Notes under the pieces: model-generated
The model's input: only the letters and a program-made list of their open reading frames with translations
What the model was told of the DNA's origin: nothing
The model's database searches: none
From: Chionis minor
Lineage: Eukaryota; Chordata; Aves; Charadriiformes; Chionididae
Length of the DNA: 64,000 bases
Assembly: GCA_013398295.1 (NCBI GenBank)
Contig: VZSF01011224.1
Span: 1-64,000 of the forward strand
Direction: 5' to 3'
Position numbers and translations under genes: made by a program
Shown here: piece by piece, positions 9,561 to 21,790 of the stretch
Layout of the letters: each line of letters opens with the position of its first letter
Numbering within the stretch: the stretch's first letter is position 1

Positions 9561-11703
9561 TGGTGTACGGATATTTTATTGCACGGGTGTCACTTCTCAC
9601 TGTTTGTATCCAACTGGCAAAACTGTCTTCTCTCCTGGTAGGTGTGAATATGTTGGAAAACTGGACGCTGTTTTCGGTATTGAAGAACTAGGCATGTTGA
9701 TACCACTTTTGTCATACTTAAGGTGCAGTTTATTCATCTAAAAATCTAGATACTTGGAATTGTTTTACTCTCTCAGTTTTGATATGTTTGCTTTCGCCTT
9801 TGGCTGTGGAGGGAATTCGGGCTGAACTGCAGCTAAATTTAATTGCTGAGCTTCCTGCTCCTTCCATCCAGTGTCTGGTAGATCGGTGTGTTGCAGTCGT
9901 AAGAATTAATTGGATACATGGTGAAACTTTGAAATAGCAACAGATTCTTTAACTGGATGTTCAGAAATAACACAAATAGTGTCTCCCTTTTATAAAGGAT
10001 TTTTTTTTGTACCTGACAAATCTGAGCACTTCACCAGCTGAGAGTCTGTTTTGCATTTTTGCTACTTTTTGAGCACCATCTGAGTGAAGGTTTAGATAAT
10101 ACACCCCTCACTCATGTCTGGCTCTGCGCTACAGACTTGTTGCACTTGAAAGCTGATAAGAATTATCAAAAAACTGACACTGCCAATTGTTGTAGAGCCT
10201 CTACTTCCTTCTTCTGGGGTGCCTAAAACCGAGTACAGAGCCTCTAATTGCGTGCTTAGATAAAGCAGCCCACTTTGGACGAGGGCTGATGCTCGTGGTA
10301 AAGTGGAGAGGAAGTGTCAGTGTGTGATTCGGCAAAATCCAGGCCGGTGCCAAGCATCTCTTAGCAGAAGAGATAGTGTTTCAAATGCAGCAAGGAGAAA
10401 AAAAGGGGGGGGGAAAAAAAAGCACAACCCAAAAAACACCCATAAAAATACTTATGAAAATCATAAAGAGATGAAAAAGTTGAAGGATGAATGTTCCAGA
10501 CCTAAAAGAGAATTTCCTTTTTGATGCTGCAGCATTTTCTTTTTAGTGATATTTCTAACACTGGAGAGAACACCCAAAAAAAAGATTAAATCATCTTAAA
10601 GAATCAATTTTGAAGTTACACGTTAATAGAGTCAGAAGCCTATTTTTATGAAATAATGGGCAGTCATGGGAAAAAACCTATTCTGGCCTGAACTGAGGCG
10701 GTAAAAACATTTTTTTGAAAGGAGAAACACTTGTCTCAAGTTATGTAGTAAGTTGTACTTGAACCAAGTGCAGGATTTTGATGTTGCTTTCTTATCTTGT
10801 AGGCTGGACAGACTGTGGCCGTGCACGATGAGGTCTGTGTTTTTTACGGCCCCCAGAGCTTAAGAAGATTTTTGGTAGCACCAGCTGCAGCTAGAAGCTC
10901 GCTGAAGGCGGTAGGGACAGGTACAGCACTGGGGTGGTGGAGAGGGGTTGGTGTTGTGCTTTGGGCCTGCTTGAGGGTTTCCACACTGGTTTTTTGAGAG
11001 CGCCACCCTGGGGAATGAAGATACGAAGCGGGAGTGTTTGGAAAGTGAAGGAAGATAAGATGATGGTGAATGGTGGTGAGAAAGTGATCAGGAAAATGGG
11101 GCACGAATGGGCAGGAAGCTGTCAACGTACCGGTGACTGCTCTGCAGTGTACAGTGTCTCTTTTTTTTTTCCCTTTTTTCCTCCTCCAGGATCCTAGCAG
11201 TATCGCTCTGCTTTTTCTAGCGATTTGGTTCAGGAAGGGCAGAATAAATACAAAATTTCCTCCTGTAATGGTAAAAAGATACTGTCAGCAGGGATTGGTT
11301 CTGGGAGCAGCTACTGTTCATTAAAAAAACCTATGCAGTGCTTGAGAAACCAGATTCAAACAAGTGCAAGGCCTAGAAACTTACACAAGGTTTCTCCATT
11401 GGTACAAGAGCCCTGGTTTATATCTGTATTTTCCCTCTCATTCAGGTAGAGGGTGGTGAACTGCTGGATAAGGTGAGCAGGTCTCTGGGGGCTTCAGAGT
11501 GCGGTGGGGGTCGACACACTCTTCAAAACTAAAACCAGCTGGCTCTTACCTGCTTGGGAACTCAATTCCTAAGTTCTTTAAGGTCTTTAAGAAATCTCAT
11601 TAGGTGCTCAGCTGCCCCTCCCTGTGTGGGAGAAGGCTCAATTTGTCCTGGTAATTGATCCTCACTTTCACAGCTTGGCTTTCTTCCTTCTTCCTTCCAA
11701 TGA

Positions 11704-11798
11704 AGGGACAGGGTTTAGGGGTGGTTTTGGCAGAGGTTTATGGTTGGACTCGATGATCTTGAAGGTCTCTTCCAACCCAAGTGATTCTATGATTCTAC
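11704..11798 (+). mobile_element. CR1 LINE 3' end, sense, short
   Basis: Only the last 95 bases of CR1 remain, from GGGTTTAGGGGTGGTTTTGG to the terminal GATTCTATGATTCTA. It is closely similar to the same part of the copies at 6190 and 40562. Confidence 0.93.
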
Positions 11799-12753
11799 AA
11801 TAAACTGTTTTCCCCCAGTTCCTTTTTGGATTTGTACTTTTTTTTGGGGGGGTGGGGGCAGATTTCCTGCTGCATTATGTCTTTACTGGTGTCATGCAAC
11901 TGCAAGATTTGAGGGGCTGAGTTTCTTTAAACCCTGACTCAGCTGTTCCATCCGTGACCAATATGTCACATGCCCTGGTAGGAGCACAGGGAGCTCTGGG
12001 GAGTTGAGTACCCTGCAACAGCCCTATTTATTTGCAGCAAGCTGGGAGTTAAGTCCCTGATCTCTCACAGGTAGAAGGGGCACAGCAAGAGGCAGCTGAT
12101 TGAATTGTCCTAAAGGTGCACAGGAGAAATCCATCGTGCTCATTAGAAGCAAGAAGCTGGGAGAACATAGGGCTAAGGCAAAAGGGATGGTGCTGTGCTC
12201 TTACCTGGTGCTTTTTGGCAACATTTCTGCTTGGCTGAGGTATTCTGGCTTCAAAGCGGAGGGGTTTTTTTGGTCCTGTTGGAGAAGGGGTGGGATTGTG
12301 TCCTTCATTGCTGGGGGAAGTGCAGTGGACGTGTGGTAGGATGCTGTGGAGAGGAGCAAAGCATTCAGAGTGGTTTGCAGTGAGGAACGAGAGCAAAAAA
12401 CCAAGCCTAAATCTTATTTCATGGCTTTGGGCTGATTTAGCAGCAGGCCTGGGGTAGATTGCTGCTGCTTGGAGAGAAGTGAGTGTATCGAGAGGAATTT
12501 CAGCAGGTTCTTAGCCTGTGGATCTAAAAAGGTTGCTTGTCCTTGATCTGTACCTTTGGAAAGAGTAGAGCGCCGATGGCTTGGAACTTCTGGCTTTTGC
12601 TTCTTTCAGGGGATGGTTTTAATGCTGTAACTGGGCTGTACTTGTGTTTTGTCCTGGGAAAGTGTGGTTTAGAAGAAAGGAGGTTAAAAGCCAGCTCTGA
12701 GTACCCTAAGGGCACCGTAGGGCACCAAAACGCTGCTGAGTGTGTCAGCCTGA

Positions 12754-12786
12754 TTGTGTGTGTGTGTAGGGTTGTATGTGTGTGTA
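12754..12786. repeat. (TG)n microsatellite
   Basis: An interrupted TG dinucleotide run lies in the intergenic region. A second lies at 13310-13326. Confidence 0.75.
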
Positions 12787-14599
12787 AGGAGGCGACCGGA
12801 ATACCCTGCGGATCACCCTGCTCCCGCAGCCTTGCTGCTGCTGCATCCAACGGGATGGGCTGTGGGGTAGGACCTGGGGTATGGGCACCTCCTCTGGGGT
12901 GCTCCAAGTGCTGCTCGTTAATGGGTAACGAGGCTTTGGTGCTCCAGCCCCCAGTGCTGGTGGGGAGCTGGAGCCACGCACCCTCCTTCTGGGTGACGCG
13001 GCAGGAGATCTCGGCGCACGGAGCACGTGAGGGCTTGGTGGGAGTTCGTTGCATGTCAGCGTTCGTTATATCGAGGCTGACAGATGCATGGGTGCCTTTA
13101 ATTGCTTAAGAGCTTCAAGCCCACAAGGCATGGGGAGGAAGCACAGTTTTTTTTTCAAAAGCAATCAGCTAAGTGCCAAATGTAAATGCCTGGATTTCCA
13201 GGACTGCTGGGCTTTTCAGTGCTCAAACTATGCTGCGGCAAGTTTTTGGAAACTCAGTTCTTGGCTGCTTTGAAAATCTGGCTGCAGCATCCCATTGATT
13301 AGAACTACAGTGTGTGTGTGTGTTTGTGGTGGTTTTCTGTTTTGTTCCTTCCCCCACCTTTTTTTTTTTTTTCTTCCTCCCTCCCTGCTTCCATAGGGGT
13401 TTGTGGGATGGGGTAGAGGCTCTGGAAGAGGAGGAAGAAGTTTGTGACATCTCTTGAGGAGAAGACGACTAAAACCATATTATTCTTGCAGCTCTTTTTG
13501 CAGCTCCAGATGAAAGGGGGGAAAAAACAAAAGGGAAAACTTTCCATCCCACCCCTGGACAAGTCTGATCCAAAGAGACTACGCATAGCAACAACACCAA
13601 GGGAAATACGATTCCTTCGAGAGACTTAGCAATACCTGGTTTCACTCGGTGCCTGTTCCTGGGCTTGGATTCCCAAGTCACAATGGTAATGTTTATCTGT
13701 TTGTGTCTGTTTCTGCATTAACGTGCTTTATTTTCTTTCTTCTGCTTCTCCTATTCACCTTGTCCTTTCTCCAGGTCCATTAAGGCCGGGTAAGGCACGC
13801 AGAAAAGTACAGAGGGGAGGCGAGGGCACTGCTCTTTGACCTGTCCCAGTGACCTGGAATGGACGGGCAGATGACACCGAAGCCTTTGGCGTCACGGCCC
13901 CTTAGATGCATCACTCTTCTCTTTGTTGTTGTGTTTTTGTGTGTGGAAAAGTAAAGCAAATAAGGCCAAACACGGCCCCTAATGGAAGAAGTGGTCGGGA
14001 AACAAAAGCGTACCGATGAGAAAGGCGGGGTATGATGGAGAGGCTGGGGAAGGGATGAAGCACGGGGCTCCTCGAGGAACGCCAGCCCTACGGAGGTAGC
14101 CCTGCAGCTTGTGGAAACAAAAGGGTTTTCTGTCCCTGCAGCACTTAGTGAAGGGGACAGTCAATAGTGGTGACTTGATGGCACGCCTGATCCGGGGCAC
14201 CTTGTTCTTTCTTGTCCCATTGTTGCTACTAAATAATGCATGAAGCTCATTGAAAGCCCAAATGAGCCTGGTGAGGTCTCGCTGTGTCCCTCTCCCTGGG
14301 CACCAGCTTCTGTGTGTGTAGCATTCAGGGGACCTGGTCCTGACAGTTGTTTTTCAGGTCACCCTCGCTTTGTTTAAAGAATGGGAGGGCGACAATGACT
14401 TTCTCGCCTTCTTGGGCTTGAAGGTCCTTGGGTTGGTAGGAAGTGGGGCTGGGAAATGGCTTGGGGCTGGGTTAGCCATGTCTTCTTAGATGATGAGTGG
14501 TTTGTGTTGCTGGAGATATTTTTTTAGATCCCTGATCTTCAAGAGGGAGTGCTCGGTGCGCTCGCACCAGGCAACATACGAGTGCACTGAAGGGACAAA

Positions 14600-14770
14600 C
14601 TGGATGGGGTTGCCCAGAGAAGCTGTGGCTGCCCCATCCCTGGAGGTTCAAGGTCAGGTTGGACGGGGCTTGGAGCAACCTGGAATAGAGGGAGGTGTCC
14701 CTGCCCAGGGCAGGGGGGTGGAATGAGATGGTGTTTAAGGTCCCTCCCAACCCTAACCATTCTATGATTT
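14600..14770 (+). mobile_element. CR1 LINE 3' fragment, sense, different subfamily
   Basis: It shares GTGGCTGCCCCATCCCTGGA, TTGGAGCAACCTGGAATAG and a CCATTCTATGATTTG end with the copy at 49115. This differs from the most frequent CR1 type in the window (CGCCGTCCCTGGAGGTATTT), so at least two subfamilies are present. Confidence 0.88.
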
Positions 14771-16978
14771 GATGATGCCCAGGTTTTCCTGAACTCCAAG
14801 TGTTTTCCAGGGTCCTGGAAGTTACTAGCTCTACAATTCTTGCTACAAATAATATTTGGAAGCTACAGATTGCAGATATTTTTTCTATTCAGAGGCCTCA
14901 TGTTTGGCACTTTACTCCTGCTGATAACTCCAGTGGTGACTTGCAAACAGTGCTGGTTTTTTTCTCACTGGGTGGGCTCTCTAGGTTGCCACGGCCAAAT
15001 CCCAGCAGGCAGTAATGAAAACTGGAAGGGTATTTAGTTTCGGGAACCTCCTAGGGCATTACCTGCTGTGAAAGCTGGGGGTCCCTCGCTCCTTGCCGAC
15101 CCCGTAGACATGAAGGTTGTTAATGAAACGGTGGGATCAGACGCAAGGGCGTGCAATGCATCTCCGACGTAGCCGTTCCCTTCGCATCCCACATCCTGCC
15201 CTTGCAGTGCGCCCTCTTGCAGATTCAGCAACTGGAGTCTCTGTCCTTGAACCAATTGTTCAAATTTCCGCATAGGAACAGAACCGCTAGCGGAGGCTGT
15301 CCTCGTTAGGACGTGTTCTTTGGCCCCTCACAGCGAATCCGCACAAAAGACGTTAAAGCAGATGTTTCCATAATGCCTTTTAAGGATGAGGAGGGATTTG
15401 CTGCGTTTGCCTGGGAGTAATGGAGACCAGTACGCTGCGTTCTTGAGCATCCTCCCCCTTTTACAACCAAATGGCGTTATTCTGTTTGGTTCCTCCCTTC
15501 TCCCTTTCCTTCTGCACATCGCTTTCCTACCGCAGCGAAATAAATCCTGGCAGACTGGACATGAAGCCAGTTGTCTCTGCTCAGCACTCTTGAGGACCAG
15601 AAGTCCCTTCTCTGGCTTTTTAACCCTGGTGGACACAAAGTCTGTGCTTGCAGAAGCTCTGCTGTTAGGAGGGGGACTCTTGCCATCTAGTGGGAGGGGT
15701 TGGTAAGCTTCCAGGACCTCTGCCATCCCTCAGGATAAGAAGACAAAATGCAGCCCTTCTTCCCGGCCTTTTAGCCCGTGAGTCATTTCCCTGCACATGT
15801 GGGATTAGCTCCCGCTGCTTTCCCACAGCCTTGCCGCTGCCTCAGATCGATGAAGCTGGATTTCTCAAACTCTTTTCCTTTCTAGAAATCTCACTCTTTT
15901 CACTTTTTTTTTGGATAATGTTTTTTTAGGGGCAAAGCTTTGTTTACACCCTTCTATATTTACGTCTTGGGTGGCTGAGTCGCACAGAGGGAACCTGTAT
16001 GTATGGGGGAGGATGTTGGGGCGTGCTGGGCGGACGCTGTGTGCCACCTGCGTTTTGTCAGGAGATTGCTTGGGGGAAGCTGCCTTTCAACAGCTGATTC
16101 CTTGAATCTGTGCTTAAAGACAGCCAGGATCTCTGAGTAATTGCTCTCACAGATAGAGAATGAAAAGTACTTGCAAAGCGCCTTGTGCTCCGGTCTTCCT
16201 TGGCTTAGGAAAACCAGAAGCTCACGTTCCAGTTGGGAGATTTCAGTGCTAACTGACCTCCCTCCACCCCTTTCTTGAAAGGCTGAGAGAACCTCGAGGA
16301 AGATGCATGTGCTTTCTGTGCGTATGTGCTGCTCTGGCGTTCAAACTGCTTGGGATGGAGACGGAAAAGCTGCCGTCATATACGAGAAGAGATGTTATCT
16401 CTGAGCCCTGGTGCCTGCTACAGCAATGCATCTGCTGCAAGTGTTTCGTGGGGCTTCAGGCTTTCGCCCGCCTTGGTGTACAAGCCTTGTGTTTGCTCAG
16501 AGATGGGTGTAGTTGATGGGTGCTGAAGGTGTGTCGCTCTCTAGACGATGCATCAGACTGAGGGCTGGAAGACATGGGTCTGTCGTGGATCTCACGTGAG
16601 GCTGAGCTGTGCTTCCCTTCGGCTGGGCCGTTTGTTAAGAGTCTGGACTTCAGCAGGGGTCTTGTTCCGGAATGTTTTTGCAGAGCATTGAGGTCGGCTG
16701 TGCCTCAGTGGACTAATATGAATAACAAGACTGAGAAGCTACGAGGCCTGCAGATTTGAGGGGGTGACTCTGCAAAGCATGGAAAACCGAGTGGGTGGTG
16801 GAAAGCAATCGTGATGTGGTCATTGTCTGCATTGCATTGGCCATTAGACGAATGCGTACAGAGGTGGAGAAAGAGAGATCTCAAAGGACTGAAGTTATTT
16901 CTTCTGGAAAATGAACCTCATTTTTCCAGCTTTGCTGGCTGCAAAAGAGCTGCATCATGCAAGGGTCCCTCCCTCAAT

Positions 16979-17505
16979 AGAATCATAGAATCACTTGGGT
17001 TGGAAGAGACCTCCAAGATCATCGAGTCCAACCATAAACCTATGCCAAAACCACCCCTAACCCATGTCCCTCAGCACCACGTCTGCCCGGCTTTGAAATA
17101 CCTCCAGGGACGGCGATTCCACCACCTCCCTGGGCATCCTGTGCCAATAGTTGAGAACCCTTTCCATCAAGAAGTTTTTCCTAATATCGCACCTAAACCT
17201 CCCCTGGCACAACTTGAGGCCGTTTCCTCTTGTCCTGTCTCTTGTTCCTTGGGAGAAGAGATTGACCCCACCTGGCTAGAACCTCCTTTCAGGGAGTTGT
17301 AGAGAGGGAGAAGGTCTCCCCTCAACCTTCTCTTCTCCAGCCTCAACAATCCCAACTCCCTCAGCCGCTCCTCATGAGACTTGTTCTCCAGACCCCTCAC
17401 CAGCTCCGTTGCCCTTCTCTGGGCACGCTCCAGCCCCTCAATGTCTCTCCGATACTGCGGTGCCCAAAACTGAACACAGCACTCGAGCTGTGCAAGTTCA
17501 CAGCC
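16979..17505 (-). mobile_element. CR1 LINE fragment, antisense
   Basis: The reverse complement of the common CR1 type starts with AGAATCATAGAATCACTTGG (the CR1 3' end) and extends about 525 bases into the reverse-transcriptase C-terminal part (reverse of CAGCTCGAGTGCTG). It is one of the longest copies here. Confidence 0.95.
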
Positions 17506-19480
17506 CTTTCAACAGCGACTAGCAGTAACCAAATAGTAAGGGATGAGAGGCTGGGAGGTTGGTTTAGTCACTACCAAACTCCTGATGTGGAAATCTTAGA
17601 AGCTCCATTAGGGACTAAACTTGATATATAAATTGGTTTATGCCTCTTTTGAAGGCTGCATAGACCTACTTCTCTGGGATCGCTGGTATTTGTTAGCCGT
17701 CCTGTGAGCTCAAAAGCCAGGGATACAGCTCTCCAATTACATGTTGCAGGAACTTTCCACTAGGGCCAATTGGTGTGAAAATTGCCACGTGTCGTTAACG
17801 CTCTTGCAAGGTGGGTCCTTCAGTTCTTTAGGTATCGCCTGGATCATCTCTGTGCGGAGCAACCTTTACGGAGCTCGGTGTATCCGCTCCGTGAATTTGA
17901 AAGGTCAAGTCAACCCGTGGCTCCAGAGAGTCTACAGGGTGAAAACACAAGGTTTGGGGAGGCAATGAGCCTTCCCTTTTTAAAAAGAACTGAAAATTGG
18001 AGGCGAGAGATTATAGAACCTAATAGCGCGTACCTAATTTTTAGGTGCATGGACCATGACTGTGACTACTTGGTCAAAACCCGTCCTGACTTGTCTCTAT
18101 GGCAAGGCGTGTCCTTCACGCAGATGCAGAAGAAAACATGTAGGCAAGGCACATGGGCCTGAAATGGTGGTTGTCTGTATGGCTGAGAGACAGATTCAGC
18201 CCCAGCTGTTACTTACACAAGTATTTTGGGTTAAAATATCCATTCTGTGTGCAGTCACTGAAGGCAGAAAAGTCAGTGCCCGCTGTTAGCTATGGTATTG
18301 CTGCCCACAGGGGTGCATCTTTGCCCCTTTGTTGGCAGAAGCTGAGAGATTACTGCTGGGGAGAGGACAAGATATGGGGTGGTAGATCCCTGCTTCCCTC
18401 CTGGTGAAGGACAACAAACTCCACAGAGCCCAAAGAGCGACGAGGTGACAGTTAAACATGTTGAGAGGTGATGAGACGGCTGGTGGACCTGGCAAGTGGT
18501 TTCTCTGGTCTCCTATTTACATGGTTGGATGATGCAAATCTAGTTTGTGCAGCTTTTTTTTTTTCCTGGAGACTATATGATTTTCTAATGGTTTTCTAAT
18601 TTATTTTTTTCCTAGGTGCTTTTCTTTTGGTCTTCACCAGCTGCAGCATGAAGGGGGCAGCAAATTCCCTGAATGCAGCGTTGTTGCCTTGAAGAGCTTT
18701 GCTGAATTCCTGCCGAACGTTTTGCTTTATGCAACCAGCAAGCGCTTCCATCAGCTGGAAGCCTCCGTGGCATTTGCTGCTTGTATCCTTACCCGACCCG
18801 GGCATTCGGCAAACATTCCTCCAGCAGGCTGTCATGTTTCTCCATGCCCTGATCAGCAGACGCTCACACATTCCTTCCTCTGGCCGAACTGCCTTCAGCT
18901 TCCTGCCAGTCTGAAATAGCTCTGCTCTGGGGAGCATCTCCTGTGACACGTTTTTCTCTTGATGTCCCCGAGTCTGAGTCCGGCCAGGCTTGACCCACCA
19001 GGTGGTGCTCTGCTGATAGCCATGATGTTAATTGCAATTTGCAGAATTTCATCTCTTTGGTGAGCATTCCCAGTACAGGGAATTAGAGCACTGTGGACTA
19101 GCGTGCAAAACCTGCTGCTTCTTACCACTCCTGCTGGCTTTCCTGGGAAGAAGAGCTAAGCTCCCTGTCAGTGACACCCTGGGATTAAGCCCTGACATCT
19201 TTATATTCTCTGTACCACACCAAGAAACAACTGTCCTCTTTCTGTATTTTTTTTTTTCTTCTCTTTTAACAACAGGATGATGCTGGGGCACTGCCCTGCA
19301 GGAGGCTTTGCCAGCTCATGGGACTGTGGTTGTCGTCGCTCTCCTGATGTTGTCAGCTGGCGTAGCCTGCCCGGGGTGACTGTCATCCCGAAGGCTGCTA
19401 TGCCAGTGAGTAACGTGGCCATCCCTGTGCTGGGCTGAACCCTCGGTTCTGGACCAGGCAGCTTCACGTGGAGCCTGAGA

Positions 19481-19850
19481 AATGGAGAGCGAGAGGGGGG
19501 ATCTCATCAATGTCTACAAATAATTAAAGGGATGAGGCCAGGAGGAGGGGGCCAGGCTTTTTTCGGTGGTACCCAGCCACACAGGGCAAGGGGCAATGGG
19601 TATAAAATTGAATATAAGAAGTTCCATCTCAACATGAGGAGAAACTTCTTTCCTTGGAGGGTGGCAGAGCCCTGGCAGAGGCTGCCCAGAGAGGTGGTGG
19701 AGTCTCCCGACTCTGGAGACATTCCCAACCCGCCTGGATGCCATCCTGGTCAACCTGCTGTAGGTGGCCCTGCTCTGGCAGGGGGGTTGGACCAGATTAT
19801 CTCCAAAGGTCCCTTCCAACCCTTAACTTTCTGTGATTCTGTGACAGAGA
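19481..19850 (+). mobile_element. CR1 LINE fragment, sense, third subfamily
   Basis: Marks include ATCTCATCAATGTCTACAAA, AACATGAGGAGAAACTTCTT, GGGGGTTGGACCAGATTATC and the end TTTCTGTGATTCTGTGAC. It matches, in opposite orientation, the copy at 39249-39770. Confidence 0.92.
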
Positions 19851-21539
19851 CTTTGTGCTGGACACCTCACAGCCTCTTGTAAGCAAGGCCGAGCTTCTCC
19901 GGTATTGTCAGCTCATTCGGTGAAGAGCTATGACCTTGCTTAAATTGTTCAAGGCTGCATTACACTTCCAAACTAGCTTCCTTGCTGTTTCCAGCATGTT
20001 GCAGTTTCCTCTGCAGTTTCCCCAGTTCAGTGCAATATCCCTTTCCAATAAAAGGTGGCATTGAAGAGTGGGGAAGCTCTGCACATCAGTGCCAGAGCAG
20101 CTGGGGCTAAGAATAAACGCTGCTTTTCCTGTGGTTGGGGTTGAGAAAATGGAGTTCCTGCGCTGAGAAGGAAGCAGGCATGCTCGGCGTGGGTAAATTG
20201 TATTTAGGAAGTGATGAAAAGCCTGGGAAAAGGGAGATGATGACAGATCTGTTTGTGTCGGCTTTGGTGTTATGTTGCTGGAAATGTATCCGGAGATGTG
20301 GCTTAAGCACTTGAACTTTTCACAATAATCAATAAAATTAATTTGAGATTGATGTGAAACCAGGCAGGGCTAACCTGGAAGAGTATGCTATAGGCAGCAG
20401 TCCAGTGCTAGGGAAGGGCTTGCTAGAAAATCCTTTACAAATACGAATATCCCGAAATAAATGGGGATAGTCCTTCAAACTTTGGGAATACCTGCTGTTC
20501 CTTCTGCGCCTGTCGACTTTCTGCTGACTTGTTTGAAAAAAAACCATTGAGCATGGATTTAAATACCTACGGTCAAAGCGGGTGAGGAAATAAAATTCCA
20601 TTCTTTGGCAAACGCTGGCACTTCAGAATGCATTGCTGTCTAAAATCAGGACAGAAGACAAAATTTCAAGGTTGCCTTAGTAATAGAGATTTGAAAGCCA
20701 CCGTTTTCTTGCTGTTTTCGCAGTTACAGAAAACAGATTAGAATTGTTATGATGCATTAAAAGTCTAAATGAAAAAAAATAGAAAAAAGAGGGCAGTTTT
20801 AAAAACACAACCCCCCCCTCAAATTGAACGGATTGCAGAAGCTTACAGTTGCCTCAGAATAATGGCTAATTAATTTAGCTGCTACTTTCTTATAGAAGAA
20901 CTGTTCCCACTAACTCAGACCAGCGTTACTGTTTAACCGCTCGCTGTTCACACCACAGATACTCTGAATTTTCTGGCACAGCAGAGGTCAGGATTTTTGA
21001 TTGGTCTCTTTTTTTTTTTTTTTAAATGAAGAATCGGTTTTTAATGAAGAACTGGTTAGTCCTCGGGGCACTGAGGAGCACGGAGTAACTCCTGCTGCTG
21101 ATCTAAATGGGCGTTTAGTGTGTGCCGTGGTTTGAGCTGCTGTAGTTTTGAGCTTGAAGGATATGGAGCAGCTGGAAAAGCAGTTGCTGGGGGCTGAAGG
21201 GTTAAGGTGAGTGATACCTGAATAGCTGGGGAGCTAAACTCTGCAAACTATAGAGTTTGATGCTGTGCTATGAGACCCTCCACTCCTGTGTGTTTGGAGA
21301 GTGCTTAGCACTGGGAGGCTCTGAATCAAACTGGGGGGCTTAAAAACTGCTGTATTGTTTGACGGTGGTATCGATACGTTCCTGGAGAACAAATCCTGAG
21401 AATCGTCCCCCAAGAAAGTGTTCGTGTTCCTAATCCACCTCCTTCCTTGCAACTCTGGCTAGATTTCCCCCCCTCCCCTCCCCATTTCTTTTCTGTTTGC
21501 AGTCCTTCTGCTCAGATTACAAGACAAGCCCATGATATC

Positions 21540-21790
21540 ACCCGCTCTGAGCTGAGGCTAAAGGGGCTGGGTCTTGGGAGGGGTTTGCTTGGCGAAGTCT
21601 AGTGAAATTTGCCAGGAAGCAGCAGCTTCTCGCAGCATATTTCTCTGGCTGCAGGATATTTTCCAGCGCGGAGGGGACCACTCGGACGGACGGTGCGCTC
21701 AGCCCAGGAGAAAGAACTTCATGAAGCACGACTAGGCAGAGGTCGCCCCCGGCGCAGCCTACCACTAACTCCAAGGTAAACGCAGCCTTG
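21540..21790 (+). promoter_or_regulatory. CpG-enriched patch with a donor-like site, possible LOXL2 first exon
   Basis: It is locally enriched in CpG against an AT-rich background and ends with a good donor-like sequence, CCAAG|GTAAAC, at 21775/21776. Its position upstream of the LOXL2 start-codon exon would suit a non-coding exon 1. There is no homology evidence, so this is a weak inference. Confidence 0.18.

Noticed and set aside
12524..13109. Long open frames on both strands (about 190 and 176 codons)
   Set aside because: They overlap each other on opposite strands, include a TG microsatellite and match no known family. The stop-poor composition explains them.
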